A DNA stretch of 11,162 nucleotides. Origin: Verrucomicrobiales bacterium (GTDB taxonomy: Bacteria; Verrucomicrobiota; Verrucomicrobiia; Limisphaerales; RI-55). The position numbers and the translations under genes were made by a program. The notes under the pieces are model-generated. The model was not told where the DNA came from. It ran no database searches and saw only the letters and a program-made list of their open reading frames with translations. This document shows positions 1 to 5,676 of the stretch, in pieces; within the stretch, counting starts at the first letter, position 1; the number at the start of each line of letters is the position of its first letter. The stretch covers positions 617 to 11,778 of the forward strand of contig DNDP01000261.1 in the NCBI GenBank assembly GCA_003484235.1, in the 5' to 3' direction.

Positions 1-584
1 TCGGCCAGGAAGAATCCGCCGTCCGGCAGGAACGCGTAGTTCGTGGGCATGAAGGCATCGCGCCCCCAGCGCTTGGCGGGTTTCGTGTTCTCGCCCTCGG
101 GGTACAGGCCGGTTTCCATCGGCGCCCGCTTCTCCCACACCAGCTCACCGCGGAGGGTGAGCTTCGCGAAGTTCTTCAGCTGCTGATAGCCGGTGACGTA
201 GAGAAACTGCTCGTCGCCTTCGGTGCGGACTTCCAGGCCGTGTCCGCCGCCCTGGAACTGGCTGCCAAAGGCACGGACGAATTTTCCCGCCGCATCGAAC
301 ACGAAAATGGACGGATGATCGGCGAGGTTTTCCCGGCCCTCGTGGATGACATAGACCAGCCCTTCGCGGTCCACCGCCACGTTGTGCGTGGTCTGCCAGC
401 TGTACCGGGAAGGCAGCTGCGCCCAATCGTGATGAACTTCGTAGCGATGCCCGTCGGTGCCGATCACCAGCCGGGCGTCGGCCTTGGCGGCGGTGAGGAC
501 ACGCGGAAATGCGACCGCGGCGGCCGTGGCCGTGGCGGCCTGCTTCAAGAATTGGCGGCGTGAAGGAAGGGTGGAGGTGTTCAT
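1..584 (-). CDS. Tat-exported beta-propeller (NHL/6-bladed) protein, N-terminal part
   Basis: This gene runs off the left edge; about 194 N-terminal codons are visible with no stop. The start at 584 gives a clear twin-arginine signal: SRRQFLKQAA at residues 8-17, then an Ala-rich hydrophobic stretch ending near VLTAAKA. The mature part has short repeated strand patterns typical of NHL or six-bladed propeller proteins: HNVAVDREGLVYVIHEG, then IFVFDAAGKFVRAFGSQFQG, then GHGLEVRTEGDEQFLYVTG. Such proteins are common in Verrucomicrobiota and Planctomycetota, often near carbohydrate catabolism genes; the ligand or enzymatic role cannot be told from this part. No good Shine-Dalgarno precedes the ATG; an inverted repeat abuts it instead (585-619). 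The frame stays open upstream of 584, but the Tat motif placed at residue 8 supports this start. The fold call is moderately sure, the export call strong. Confidence 0.82.
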   Translation of the reverse strand, partial: MNTSTLPSRRQFLKQAATATAAAVAFPRVLTAAKADARLVIGTDGHRYEVHHDWAQLPSRYSWQTTHNVAVDREGLVYVIHEGRENLADHPSIFVFDAAGKFVRAFGSQFQGGGHGLEVRTEGDEQFLYVTGYQQLKNFAKLTLRGELVWEKRAPMETGLYPEGENTKPAKRWGRDAFMPTNYAFLPDGGFFLA

Positions 585-619
585 GGCTTCAAGGGGTTGA
601 GCCTTCTTAACCCCAAGCC
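585..619 (-). promoter_or_regulatory. Inverted repeat abutting the start codon of the Tat-propeller gene
   Basis: On the minus strand the arms GGCTTGGGGTT (619-609) and AACCCC-ttg-AAGCC (598-585) pair for 11 bp with a 3-nt bulge and a 10-nt loop, and the second arm ends directly before the ATG at 584. In mRNA this hairpin would cover the region where a ribosome binding site normally sits. It could be a translational control hairpin, a protein-binding site, or chance in GC-rich DNA. Read on the plus strand it is not followed by a T-run, so a terminator is unlikely. Confidence 0.4.
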
Positions 620-684
620 GGGTCGGGCGGCAACTGTTCCTTTGGCGGCGGTGGTCGCGGCGTGCCGGGCAGCCGCCTTTTTCC

Positions 685-712
685 TTTTCACGCTTCCCGA
701 CCGGCGTAGCCT
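685..712 (+). promoter_or_regulatory. Putative promoter of the cytoplasmic EEP gene
   Basis: A TTTTCA (685-690) and a TAGCCT (707-712) are separated by 16 nt. They match the sigma-70 hexamers only partly (4/6 and 3/6). The predicted transcript start near 719 would leave only about 8-10 nt before the ATG at 728, fitting the lack of a Shine-Dalgarno there. This is a pattern match only. Confidence 0.3.
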
Positions 713-727
713 GCGGATTGTATCAAT

Positions 728-1690
728 ATGAAAACGCACTTCATCGCGTGGTGGAACGTGGAGAACCTGTTCGATCTTGAGGATTCCCCGGCCCGTTCCG
801 ACAAGCTCAACCGAACCCTCCAGTCCGAGCTCAGGGGTTGGAACGAGAGCATCCTCAGCCGCAAGATCGCGAACCTGGCGGCAATCATCCGCGCGCTCAA
901 CGACGGCAGAGGTCCGGACCTGCTCGGCGTCTGCGAGGTCGAGAACCGGCCGGTGCTGCAGCGGCTCGTCGATGCGCTGGCGCCGCTGGGCCGCAATTAC
1001 CTGGTCGCCCACCACGACACTTCGGACAGTCGCGGCATCGACGTGGCATTCATCTACGACAGCTCGAAATTCCTGGCCGAACTGACGTTCAGCCACACCA
1101 TCCAGAAGCGGACGGCGACCCGGGAGCTGTTTCAGGTGAACTTTCGCACGGCATCCAACCGGCTGCTGGTGGTGGTGGGAAATCACTGGCCTTCCAAGCT
1201 GGGTGGCAGCCGGGAATCGGAGGCCTACCGGATCATCGCCGGGGAAACACTGGCCTACTTCAACCAGCGGATCGAGGACGTGCTGGGCGACGACACGCCG
1301 ATCCTGGCCATGGGCGACTTCAATGACGAGCCCTGCGACCGTTCGCTGACCGATCACGCGCTCAGTGAACGAAACCGCACGCGCGTGCTGTATGCGAACA
1401 CGCCCAAGCTCCTGAACCTGATGTGGCCGCTCATGGGCCACGGGTTGGGCACCCACTACTACGACAACAATCCCGGCATGCTCGACCAGTTCCTGGTTTC
1501 GGGAGGAATGTTGAAGTCCAAGTCAAAGATCAAACCGGTGGAGGAATCGGCACGGATAGTTCAGCCCGAAAGCATGACCAGCACGGGACGGTACGCGACG
1601 CCGGTGCGATTCGGCCGGCCCAACAGCGGCCTGAACCTCAACGGCGCCAGCGACCACTTTCCCATCTCCATGACGTTGACCGAATCCTGA
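728..1690 (+). CDS. Endonuclease/exonuclease/phosphatase (EEP) family protein, cytoplasmic
   Basis: This 320-residue protein carries the full metal-dependent phosphoesterase set of the EEP (DNase I / exonuclease III-like) fold in order: Asn10 in WNVENLF, Glu70 in GVCEVEN, RGIDVAFIYD with Asp105, His153 in GNHWPSK, Asp197/Asn199 in MGDFND, Asp253 in MLDQFLVS, and Asp309/His310 in GASDHFPI. All expected catalytic positions appear intact, so it should be active. No signal peptide or membrane segment is visible, so it probably acts in the cytoplasm. EEP enzymes cleave phosphodiester or phosphomonoester bonds in substrates ranging from DNA and RNA to inositol phosphates; the WNVENLFD opening is common in bacterial members of unknown substrate. 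It is divergent from the Tat-propeller gene and stands alone. No Shine-Dalgarno precedes the ATG. Family call sure, substrate unknown. Confidence 0.92.
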   Translation: MKTHFIAWWNVENLFDLEDSPARSDKLNRTLQSELRGWNESILSRKIANLAAIIRALNDGRGPDLLGVCEVENRPVLQRLVDALAPLGRNYLVAHHDTSDSRGIDVAFIYDSSKFLAELTFSHTIQKRTATRELFQVNFRTASNRLLVVVGNHWPSKLGGSRESEAYRIIAGETLAYFNQRIEDVLGDDTPILAMGDFNDEPCDRSLTDHALSERNRTRVLYANTPKLLNLMWPLMGHGLGTHYYDNNPGMLDQFLVSGGMLKSKSKIKPVEESARIVQPESMTSTGRYATPVRFGRPNSGLNLNGASDHFPISMTLTES

Positions 1691-1736
1691 CAGCCCATGG
1701 TCCGCCACACCCCCCATCGCCCAGGCTTCAGCTGCA

Positions 1737-1764
1737 TTGCCGACCTTTCGCGGCACCGCAGAGT
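1737..1764 (+). promoter_or_regulatory. Weak promoter candidate for the CAP-domain gene
   Basis: TTGCCG (1737-1742) and CAGAGT (1759-1764) are spaced by 16 nt. The predicted transcript start near 1771 gives a leader of about 28 nt to the chosen start at 1799, and lies downstream of the ATG at 1697, which would argue against that longer start. The -10 match is poor. Confidence 0.18.
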
Positions 1765-1798
1765 GATCGGCGAGGCAGCCAATGAACCGCACGCGCAG

Positions 1799-3034
1799 AT
1801 GGGGACTCGGGGCCGCAGGATGCTTGGATGGAGCCTGGTCGCAGCGGCTTTGTTCGCGGCCCGGCTCGGCGGAGCGCAGGAACTCGGCACCGCTCCGTTC
1901 CTGCCGGAATCCGAACGCGTCACAGTTCCATTCCGGCTGGCGGCGGAAGGAGACGTCCCGCCGATCGACACCGGCAGCAGGACGGAAGTGGTGGCCGCAT
2001 TTCACGCCTCCTACCTTCCCTCCGAAGGCGTGGCGACGGGCTGGAACGGCAATGCCTCGACCTGCGTTCTCGGGGTGAACAGTGCGGCCCACGAGCAGGC
2101 GACACTACGCCGGGTAAACTATTTTCGCGCCATGGCCGGACTGCCGGGCGTGGTGGGGTTGGACGAGATCCGCAGCGACAAGTGCGTAAAGGCGGCGATG
2201 ATGATGAGCGCCCAGGGCCAGTTGAGCCACGCTCCGGGAATTTCGTGGGCTTGCTACTCGGCCGACGGCGCCGAAGCGGCCGGCAAATCGAACATCGCCC
2301 TGGGCGCCGAAGGACCTTCGGCGGTCGATCTCTACATGGACGATCATGGACCCGGGAACCACTTTGTCGGTCATCGGCGGTGGATACTCTATCCGCCACA
2401 GCAGGTCATGGGCACGGGTTCAGTCCCCACGCACAGCGGCAAGGCGGCGGCCAATGCGCTCTGGGTGCTCGCCAATTTCGGTCCGCGACCGTCGGGCCCC
2501 GAATTCATTGCCTGGCCTCCACCCGGTTATTTTCCGCACCAGCTTCTCCCGAAACTCTCCACCCGGTGGTCGTTCTCGCTGCCCAATGCGGATTTCGGTC
2601 CGGCCACCGTCAGCGTCTCGCGGAATGGCCAGGCCTTGACCACGGCAGTCCAGAGCCGGAGCGATGCGGGTTTTGGCGACAACACCTTCGTCTGGACGGT
2701 GGCTGGGGTGCCCTCTCTGGCTCCGGCGGCGGACACCGACTACGTCGTTTCGATCACCCACGTATCCGTCGGTGGTCAGACCAGATCGTTCACCTACACC
2801 GTGACCGTGATCGATCCCTTCCAGCCCAATCTGGATCTGCGGCAGACAGGTGGCCAGCTGACCCTTGCATGGCCGACCGGCCCGGCCGGTTTCCTGGTCC
2901 AGACCGGCGCCTTCAATGGCACCTCCATCAGCTGGGGGACGGCCGGCTACAGCCCAACGGCCAGTGGCAGCGAGAGGCGGGTGACCCTCACTCCTTCCGA
3001 GGCGATTCAGCTGTTCCGTCTGCGCCGACCGTGA
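1799..3034 (+). CDS. Secreted CAP (SCP/PR-1) domain protein with C-terminal Verrucomicrobiota-type module
   Basis: The start at 1799 gives 411 residues beginning with basic residues and a hydrophobic core (GWSLVAAALFAARLGGAQ), a classic Sec signal cleaved near residue 27. The frame opens earlier, at 1697, but that start would bury the signal under 34 arginine/histidine-rich residues. A CAP domain spans about residues 98-230: LRRVNYFRAMAGLPGV, then SHAPG (143-147) and GHRRWILYPP (191-200), which hold the two histidines usual in bacterial CAP proteins. A beta-sandwich-like segment follows (about 235-340; WPPPGYFP, FGDNTFVWTV, SFTYTVTVIDP). The last 65 residues form a short module with LTLAWP, ISWGTAGY and LFRLRRP, like the end of the secreted EEP protein at 9712-10818. 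Bacterial CAP proteins are extracellular and mostly of unknown function. Family call sure, role unknown. Confidence 0.88.
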   Translation: MGTRGRRMLGWSLVAAALFAARLGGAQELGTAPFLPESERVTVPFRLAAEGDVPPIDTGSRTEVVAAFHASYLPSEGVATGWNGNASTCVLGVNSAAHEQATLRRVNYFRAMAGLPGVVGLDEIRSDKCVKAAMMMSAQGQLSHAPGISWACYSADGAEAAGKSNIALGAEGPSAVDLYMDDHGPGNHFVGHRRWILYPPQQVMGTGSVPTHSGKAAANALWVLANFGPRPSGPEFIAWPPPGYFPHQLLPKLSTRWSFSLPNADFGPATVSVSRNGQALTTAVQSRSDAGFGDNTFVWTVAGVPSLAPAADTDYVVSITHVSVGGQTRSFTYTVTVIDPFQPNLDLRQTGGQLTLAWPTGPAGFLVQTGAFNGTSISWGTAGYSPTASGSERRVTLTPSEAIQLFRLRRP

Positions 3035-3071
3035 TGGCCCGGCGGGCGGGGTAGAATTGTCAAATGCTCCG

Positions 3072-3100
3072 TTGACACATCCGGGGTCTTCTGGTTTTCT
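3072..3100 (+). promoter_or_regulatory. Putative promoter of the rplU-rpmA operon
   Basis: A perfect TTGACA -35 hexamer sits at 3072-3077, in the gap between the CAP gene stop and rplU. The best-spaced -10 candidate, TTTTCT (3095-3100, 17-nt spacer), is poor, so only the -35 is convincing. A TAGAAT at 3052-3057 is another -10 candidate without a good -35. Confidence 0.3.
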
Positions 3101-3106
3101 CCCCGT

Positions 3107-3120
3107 CCCCTTTGAAGGGG
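3107..3120 (+). promoter_or_regulatory. Small hairpin overlapping the rplU Shine-Dalgarno
   Basis: CCCCT-TTGA-AGGGG folds as a 5-bp stem with a 4-nt loop, and its 3' arm is part of the AAGGGGGCAGG purine run that serves as rplU's ribosome binding site. A GGGG (3083-3086) could pair instead with CCCC (3101-3104) upstream. A role in autogenous control of the ribosomal operon is possible but is only inferred from position. Confidence 0.25.
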
Positions 3121-3128
3121 GCAGGCTT

Positions 3129-3440
3129 ATGTACGCAATTCTCGAAACCGGAAGCAAACAGTACCGCGTCGCCGCCGGCGACAAGGTTGAGGTGGAGCGT
3201 CTCGATGTGGAGGCCGGCAATCCGGTGACGTTTGACCGGGTGCTGCTCGTCAGCAACGACGGCAAGGTCACGGTGGGCGCACCGACCGTGGCGAACGCCC
3301 GCGTGGTGGCGGACGTGCTCGAGCACAAACGCGGCGAGAAGTTGACGATCTACAAGATGAAACGCCGGAAGGGCTATCACAAGAAGCAGGGCCACCGGCA
3401 GGAACGCACGGTCGTTCAGATCAAGGAAATCAACGCGTAA
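3129..3440 (+). CDS. rplU: 50S ribosomal protein L21
   Basis: The 103-residue product is recognisable throughout as bL21: it opens MYAILETGSKQYRVAAGDKV, carries VTFDRVLLV in the middle, and ends with the basic 23S rRNA-binding tail around KMKRRKGYHKKQGHRQ. The length is the family norm. It binds 23S rRNA in the large subunit. The frame is open to 3057, but the start at 3129 is chosen because it gives the conserved N-terminus and follows a strong AAGGGGG Shine-Dalgarno. It is the first gene of the rplU-rpmA pair, with 9 nt before rpmA. Nothing is unusual in the protein. Confidence 0.98.
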   Translation: MYAILETGSKQYRVAAGDKVEVERLDVEAGNPVTFDRVLLVSNDGKVTVGAPTVANARVVADVLEHKRGEKLTIYKMKRRKGYHKKQGHRQERTVVQIKEINA

Positions 3441-3449
3441 GGAGATTCT

Positions 3450-3713
3450 ATGGCACACAAGAAAGGTCAGGGCAGCTCCCGCAACGGCCGCGACAGCCAC
3501 AGCAAACGGCTTGGCGTAAAGCGCTATGGCGACCAGCAGGTCAACGCCGGCACCATCATCGTCCGTCAGCGCGGCTCCAAGTTTGTCGCCGGGGTAAATG
3601 TTGGCACGGGCCGCGACTGGACCCTGTTTGCGCTCAAGGACGGGCAGGTCAAGTTCGACCAGGCCGGCCGCCGCGTGAACATCGTTCCCACCGCCGCCGC
3701 CGAGTCCAACTAG
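3450..3713 (+). CDS. rpmA: 50S ribosomal protein L27
   Basis: The 87-residue product opens MAHKKGQGSSRNGRDS and contains GVKRYGDQQVNAGTIIVRQRG, the hallmark of bL27, whose flexible N-terminal tail reaches toward the peptidyl-transferase centre. The mature N-terminus is encoded directly; there is no cleavable N-terminal extension of the Firmicutes type. An AAGGAG Shine-Dalgarno overlaps the rplU stop codon (3439-3444), so the two genes are translationally adjacent and surely co-transcribed. A strong intrinsic terminator follows 18 nt after the stop. Confidence 0.98.
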   Translation: MAHKKGQGSSRNGRDSHSKRLGVKRYGDQQVNAGTIIVRQRGSKFVAGVNVGTGRDWTLFALKDGQVKFDQAGRRVNIVPTAAAESN

Positions 3714-3731
3714 GCAAAACGAGTTTCAACG

Positions 3732-3767
3732 GCGGCGAGGCCCTGCGGTCTCGCCGCTTTTTGTTTT
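3732..3767 (+). terminator. Rho-independent terminator after rpmA
   Basis: GCGGCGAG plus GCC (3732-3742) pairs with GGT plus CTCGCCGC (3747-3757), giving an 11-bp stem with one G-U pair and a CTGC loop. A TTTTTGTTTT tract follows immediately. This is a textbook intrinsic terminator and should separate most rplU-rpmA transcription from obgE. Confidence 0.9.
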
Positions 3768-3786
3768 CGGCTGCGCCCCGCAGCCG
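3768..3786 (+). repeat. Second hairpin between the rpmA terminator and obgE
   Basis: CGGCTGCG (3768-3775) and CGCAGCCG (3779-3786) form a perfect 8-bp stem around a CCC loop, directly after the T-run of the rpmA terminator. No T-run follows on the plus strand, and reading the minus strand an A-rich stretch follows, so it is not a terminator in either direction. It would fall in the 5' leader of any read-through obgE message. Confidence 0.5.
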
Positions 3787-3825
3787 AGCCGTCCTAAGTC
3801 AGCCGGCGATTCCCGGGAAAACGAG

Positions 3826-5013
3826 ATGTTCATCGACGAGATCAAGGTCTTTGCCCGCGCCGGACACGGCGGCCGGGGGTGTGTTGCCTTTCTGCGCGAA
3901 GCGTACCGGCCCAAGGGCGGCCCCGCCGGCGGCAATGGCGGCCGCGGCGGCGATGTCATTCTCGAGGCGGACCACGACATCAACAACCTCATCGCCCAGT
4001 ACTTCCAGCCCCGGCTGATTGCCCAGGATGGCGAACACGGCATGGGAAAGGGAATGGACGGCCACGCCGGCACTGATCTGGTCGTCAAGGTTCCCTGCGG
4101 CACGCAGGTCTGGCGGTTGACGCCGGACCCCAAGGCCCCGCCCGGAGTCGAATTCGGCGACGATGATCAGGTGGAGGCGCAGGACGGCGACGAGCGCCCG
4201 GTATTGCCCGTCAGCACGGCCAACCGGCCGGTCATGAGGGTGGCTGCCGACGGTTCCCGGGCCCTTGAGATGGACCTGGATGACGAAGCCCCGACTACCA
4301 TTGATGAGAAAGGCGGTCAGCTCGTGGCCGATCTGACCACCCACGGCCAACGATTCGTGCTTTGTCAGGGAGGCCGGGGTGGGTTGGGAAACCGCAATTT
4401 CGCCACCGCCCGCCGGCAGGCGCCCCGATTTGCCCAGCCAGGAGAGACCGGCGATGAGGGCGAATTTCGGTTCGAGCTCAAGATCATGGCCGAAGTGGGA
4501 CTGGTCGGTTATCCCAACGCCGGCAAATCCACGCTCCTTTCCGCCATCTCCAGGGCTCGTCCCAAGATCGCTCCCTATCCGTTCACCACCCTGCATCCAC
4601 AGATCGGCATCGTGGAGTACGGGGATTTTCACCGGTTGACCGTCTGCGACGTGCCCGGGTTGATCGACGGAGCCCACAACAACGTCGGCCTGGGGCACGC
4701 CTTTCTGCGACACATTCAACGCTGCCGGGTGCTGGTCCTGCTGCTCGACATGGCGGGAACCGATGGCCGCAAGCCCTGGGACGACCACCAGCAGCTGCTC
4801 ACGGAACTGGAGCTGTACGATCGGGCCCTGGTGGCCAAGCCGCGGCTCGTGGTGGCGAACAAGATGGATGAAGCGGCCGCTGTCGAGAATTTGAAGAAGT
4901 TCAAGCGGCGCGTGCCCCGCACGAAGGTGATGACGATCGCCGCGGCGTTCGACGACGGGATCGAGCAGTTCAAGAGCACGATCCGTGAAGCGGTGGCGGC
5001 GACGCGGGATTGA
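3826..5013 (+). CDS. obgE: GTPase Obg/CgtA, with an insertion in the Obg domain
   Basis: Obg is a slow GTPase that binds the 50S subunit and links ribosome assembly to growth state. The 395-residue product has the glycine-rich Obg domain at the N-terminus (GGPAGGNGGRGGDVILEAD, then KGMDGHAGTDLVVKVPCGT) and an OBG-type G domain: G1 GYPNAGKST (228-236), YPFTT (251-255), DVPG (275-278) and NKMD (345-348). The fifth G motif region reads TIAAAFDDG, lacking the usual SA. Between GTQV (92-95) and VADLTTHGQR (about 167) lie some 70 residues where E. coli and B. subtilis proteins have about 10, so roughly 60 acidic residues are inserted. No C-terminal OCT domain follows the G domain. The leader has only a weak GGGAAAA purine stretch. 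The order rplU-rpmA-obgE is common in bacteria. Confidence 0.96.
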   Translation: MFIDEIKVFARAGHGGRGCVAFLREAYRPKGGPAGGNGGRGGDVILEADHDINNLIAQYFQPRLIAQDGEHGMGKGMDGHAGTDLVVKVPCGTQVWRLTPDPKAPPGVEFGDDDQVEAQDGDERPVLPVSTANRPVMRVAADGSRALEMDLDDEAPTTIDEKGGQLVADLTTHGQRFVLCQGGRGGLGNRNFATARRQAPRFAQPGETGDEGEFRFELKIMAEVGLVGYPNAGKSTLLSAISRARPKIAPYPFTTLHPQIGIVEYGDFHRLTVCDVPGLIDGAHNNVGLGHAFLRHIQRCRVLVLLLDMAGTDGRKPWDDHQQLLTELELYDRALVAKPRLVVANKMDEAAAVENLKKFKRRVPRTKVMTIAAAFDDGIEQFKSTIREAVAATRD

Positions 5014-5042
5014 GCGGGTTTGTTACGCCTGCGTATTAACAT

Positions 5043-5071
5043 TTGCTGATTGCGGCGACCCCCGATAGAGT
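5043..5071 (+). promoter_or_regulatory. Putative promoter of the membrane protein-CoA ligase unit
   Basis: TTGCTG (5043-5048) and TAGAGT (5066-5071) are spaced by exactly 17 nt in the short gap after obgE. The expected transcript start near 5078 leaves only about 5 nt before the ATG at 5083, so the message would be almost leaderless. Confidence 0.4.
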
Positions 5072-5082
5072 CCCGCCCCGTT

Positions 5083-5664
5083 ATGGCCGACAATTCCACC
5101 TCGCCGGGCCTGGCCTGGCTTTACTACGCGCTGATGACCGTCGTTGCCTGGGGCGTCTATGGCGTCATCCTCCACAAGGGCCGGGGTCACATGCCGATGG
5201 GTCCGGAAACTCCACACGCGGGATTGAAGGCATTTCTTTTCGTCTGCATCGCCTACGCCATCATCGGCATCGTCTCGGCGGTGCTGCTCAAACTGCGGGG
5301 ATCCAACTGGAGCTTCACCAATCAGGGCGTGAGCTGGAGCTTCGTCGCCGGAGCGGCCGGAGCGGCCGGCGCCTTTACCCTCGTGCTGGCACTGGGTGCT
5401 GCGGCGCCGATCTACAAGGGCGCCGCCGCGGCGGCCGTGATGCCCATCGTCTTCGCGGGCGCTCCGGTGATCAACACCATCACCGCGATGCTGCTCCATC
5501 CTCCGCAGGGCGGATTCCGCTCCCTGCCGGTGCCTTTTCTGGTCGGTTGCGTGCTCGCAGCGGCCGGTGCGTTCATGGTGGCGCGGTTCGCACCATCCAA
5601 TACCGGTGCACCAATCAAACCGCATACCATAACCGCGCCTTCCCCCTCACAACCCGGCGCATAA
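5083..5664 (+). CDS. Five-helix integral membrane protein, DMT/EamA-like
   Basis: The 193-residue product has five hydrophobic segments: about residues 9-29 (LAWLYYALMTVVAWGVYGVI), 48-70, 86-113, 124-146 and 156-173. Helices rich in Ala and Gly and the opening WLYYALMTVVAWGVYG recall one half of a drug/metabolite-transporter (EamA-like) protein, but no specific signature is decisive. The C-terminal tail is polar and Pro/Ser-rich. A TTG at 5050 in the same frame would add eleven residues, but the ATG at 5083 fits the helix start and the predicted promoter better. It is followed after 12 nt by the CoA ligase gene, so the two are probably one transcript. Substrate and true family are unknown. 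Confidence 0.75.
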   Translation: MADNSTSPGLAWLYYALMTVVAWGVYGVILHKGRGHMPMGPETPHAGLKAFLFVCIAYAIIGIVSAVLLKLRGSNWSFTNQGVSWSFVAGAAGAAGAFTLVLALGAAAPIYKGAAAAAVMPIVFAGAPVINTITAMLLHPPQGGFRSLPVPFLVGCVLAAAGAFMVARFAPSNTGAPIKPHTITAPSPSQPGA

Positions 5665-5676
5665 CGTCCCGAGGCG

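Noticed and set aside
581..1456. A 291-codon open frame on the minus strand over the cytoplasmic EEP gene
   Set aside because: It is antisense to a gene with a complete catalytic motif set; the translation is Arg/Gln/Val/His-rich with no recognisable domain, as expected of GC-rich shadow frames.
1697..1798. An earlier ATG for the CAP-domain gene
   Set aside because: It would add 34 polar, Arg/His-rich residues in front of a good signal peptide. An ATG at 1782 is in another frame and leads to a short meaningless product.
1828..3054. A 408-codon plus-strand frame overlapping the CAP gene
   Set aside because: Its product is dominated by Arg, Gly and Ser and has no domain, whereas the other frame carries a signal peptide, CAP motifs and a C-terminal module.
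3057..3128. An upstream extension of rplU
   Set aside because: The conserved L21 N-terminus begins at 3129 after a strong Shine-Dalgarno; the extra residues match nothing in the family.
2420..3328. A 302-codon minus-strand frame over the CAP gene end and rplU
   Set aside because: It runs antisense through the sure ribosomal protein L21 gene and shows no domain.
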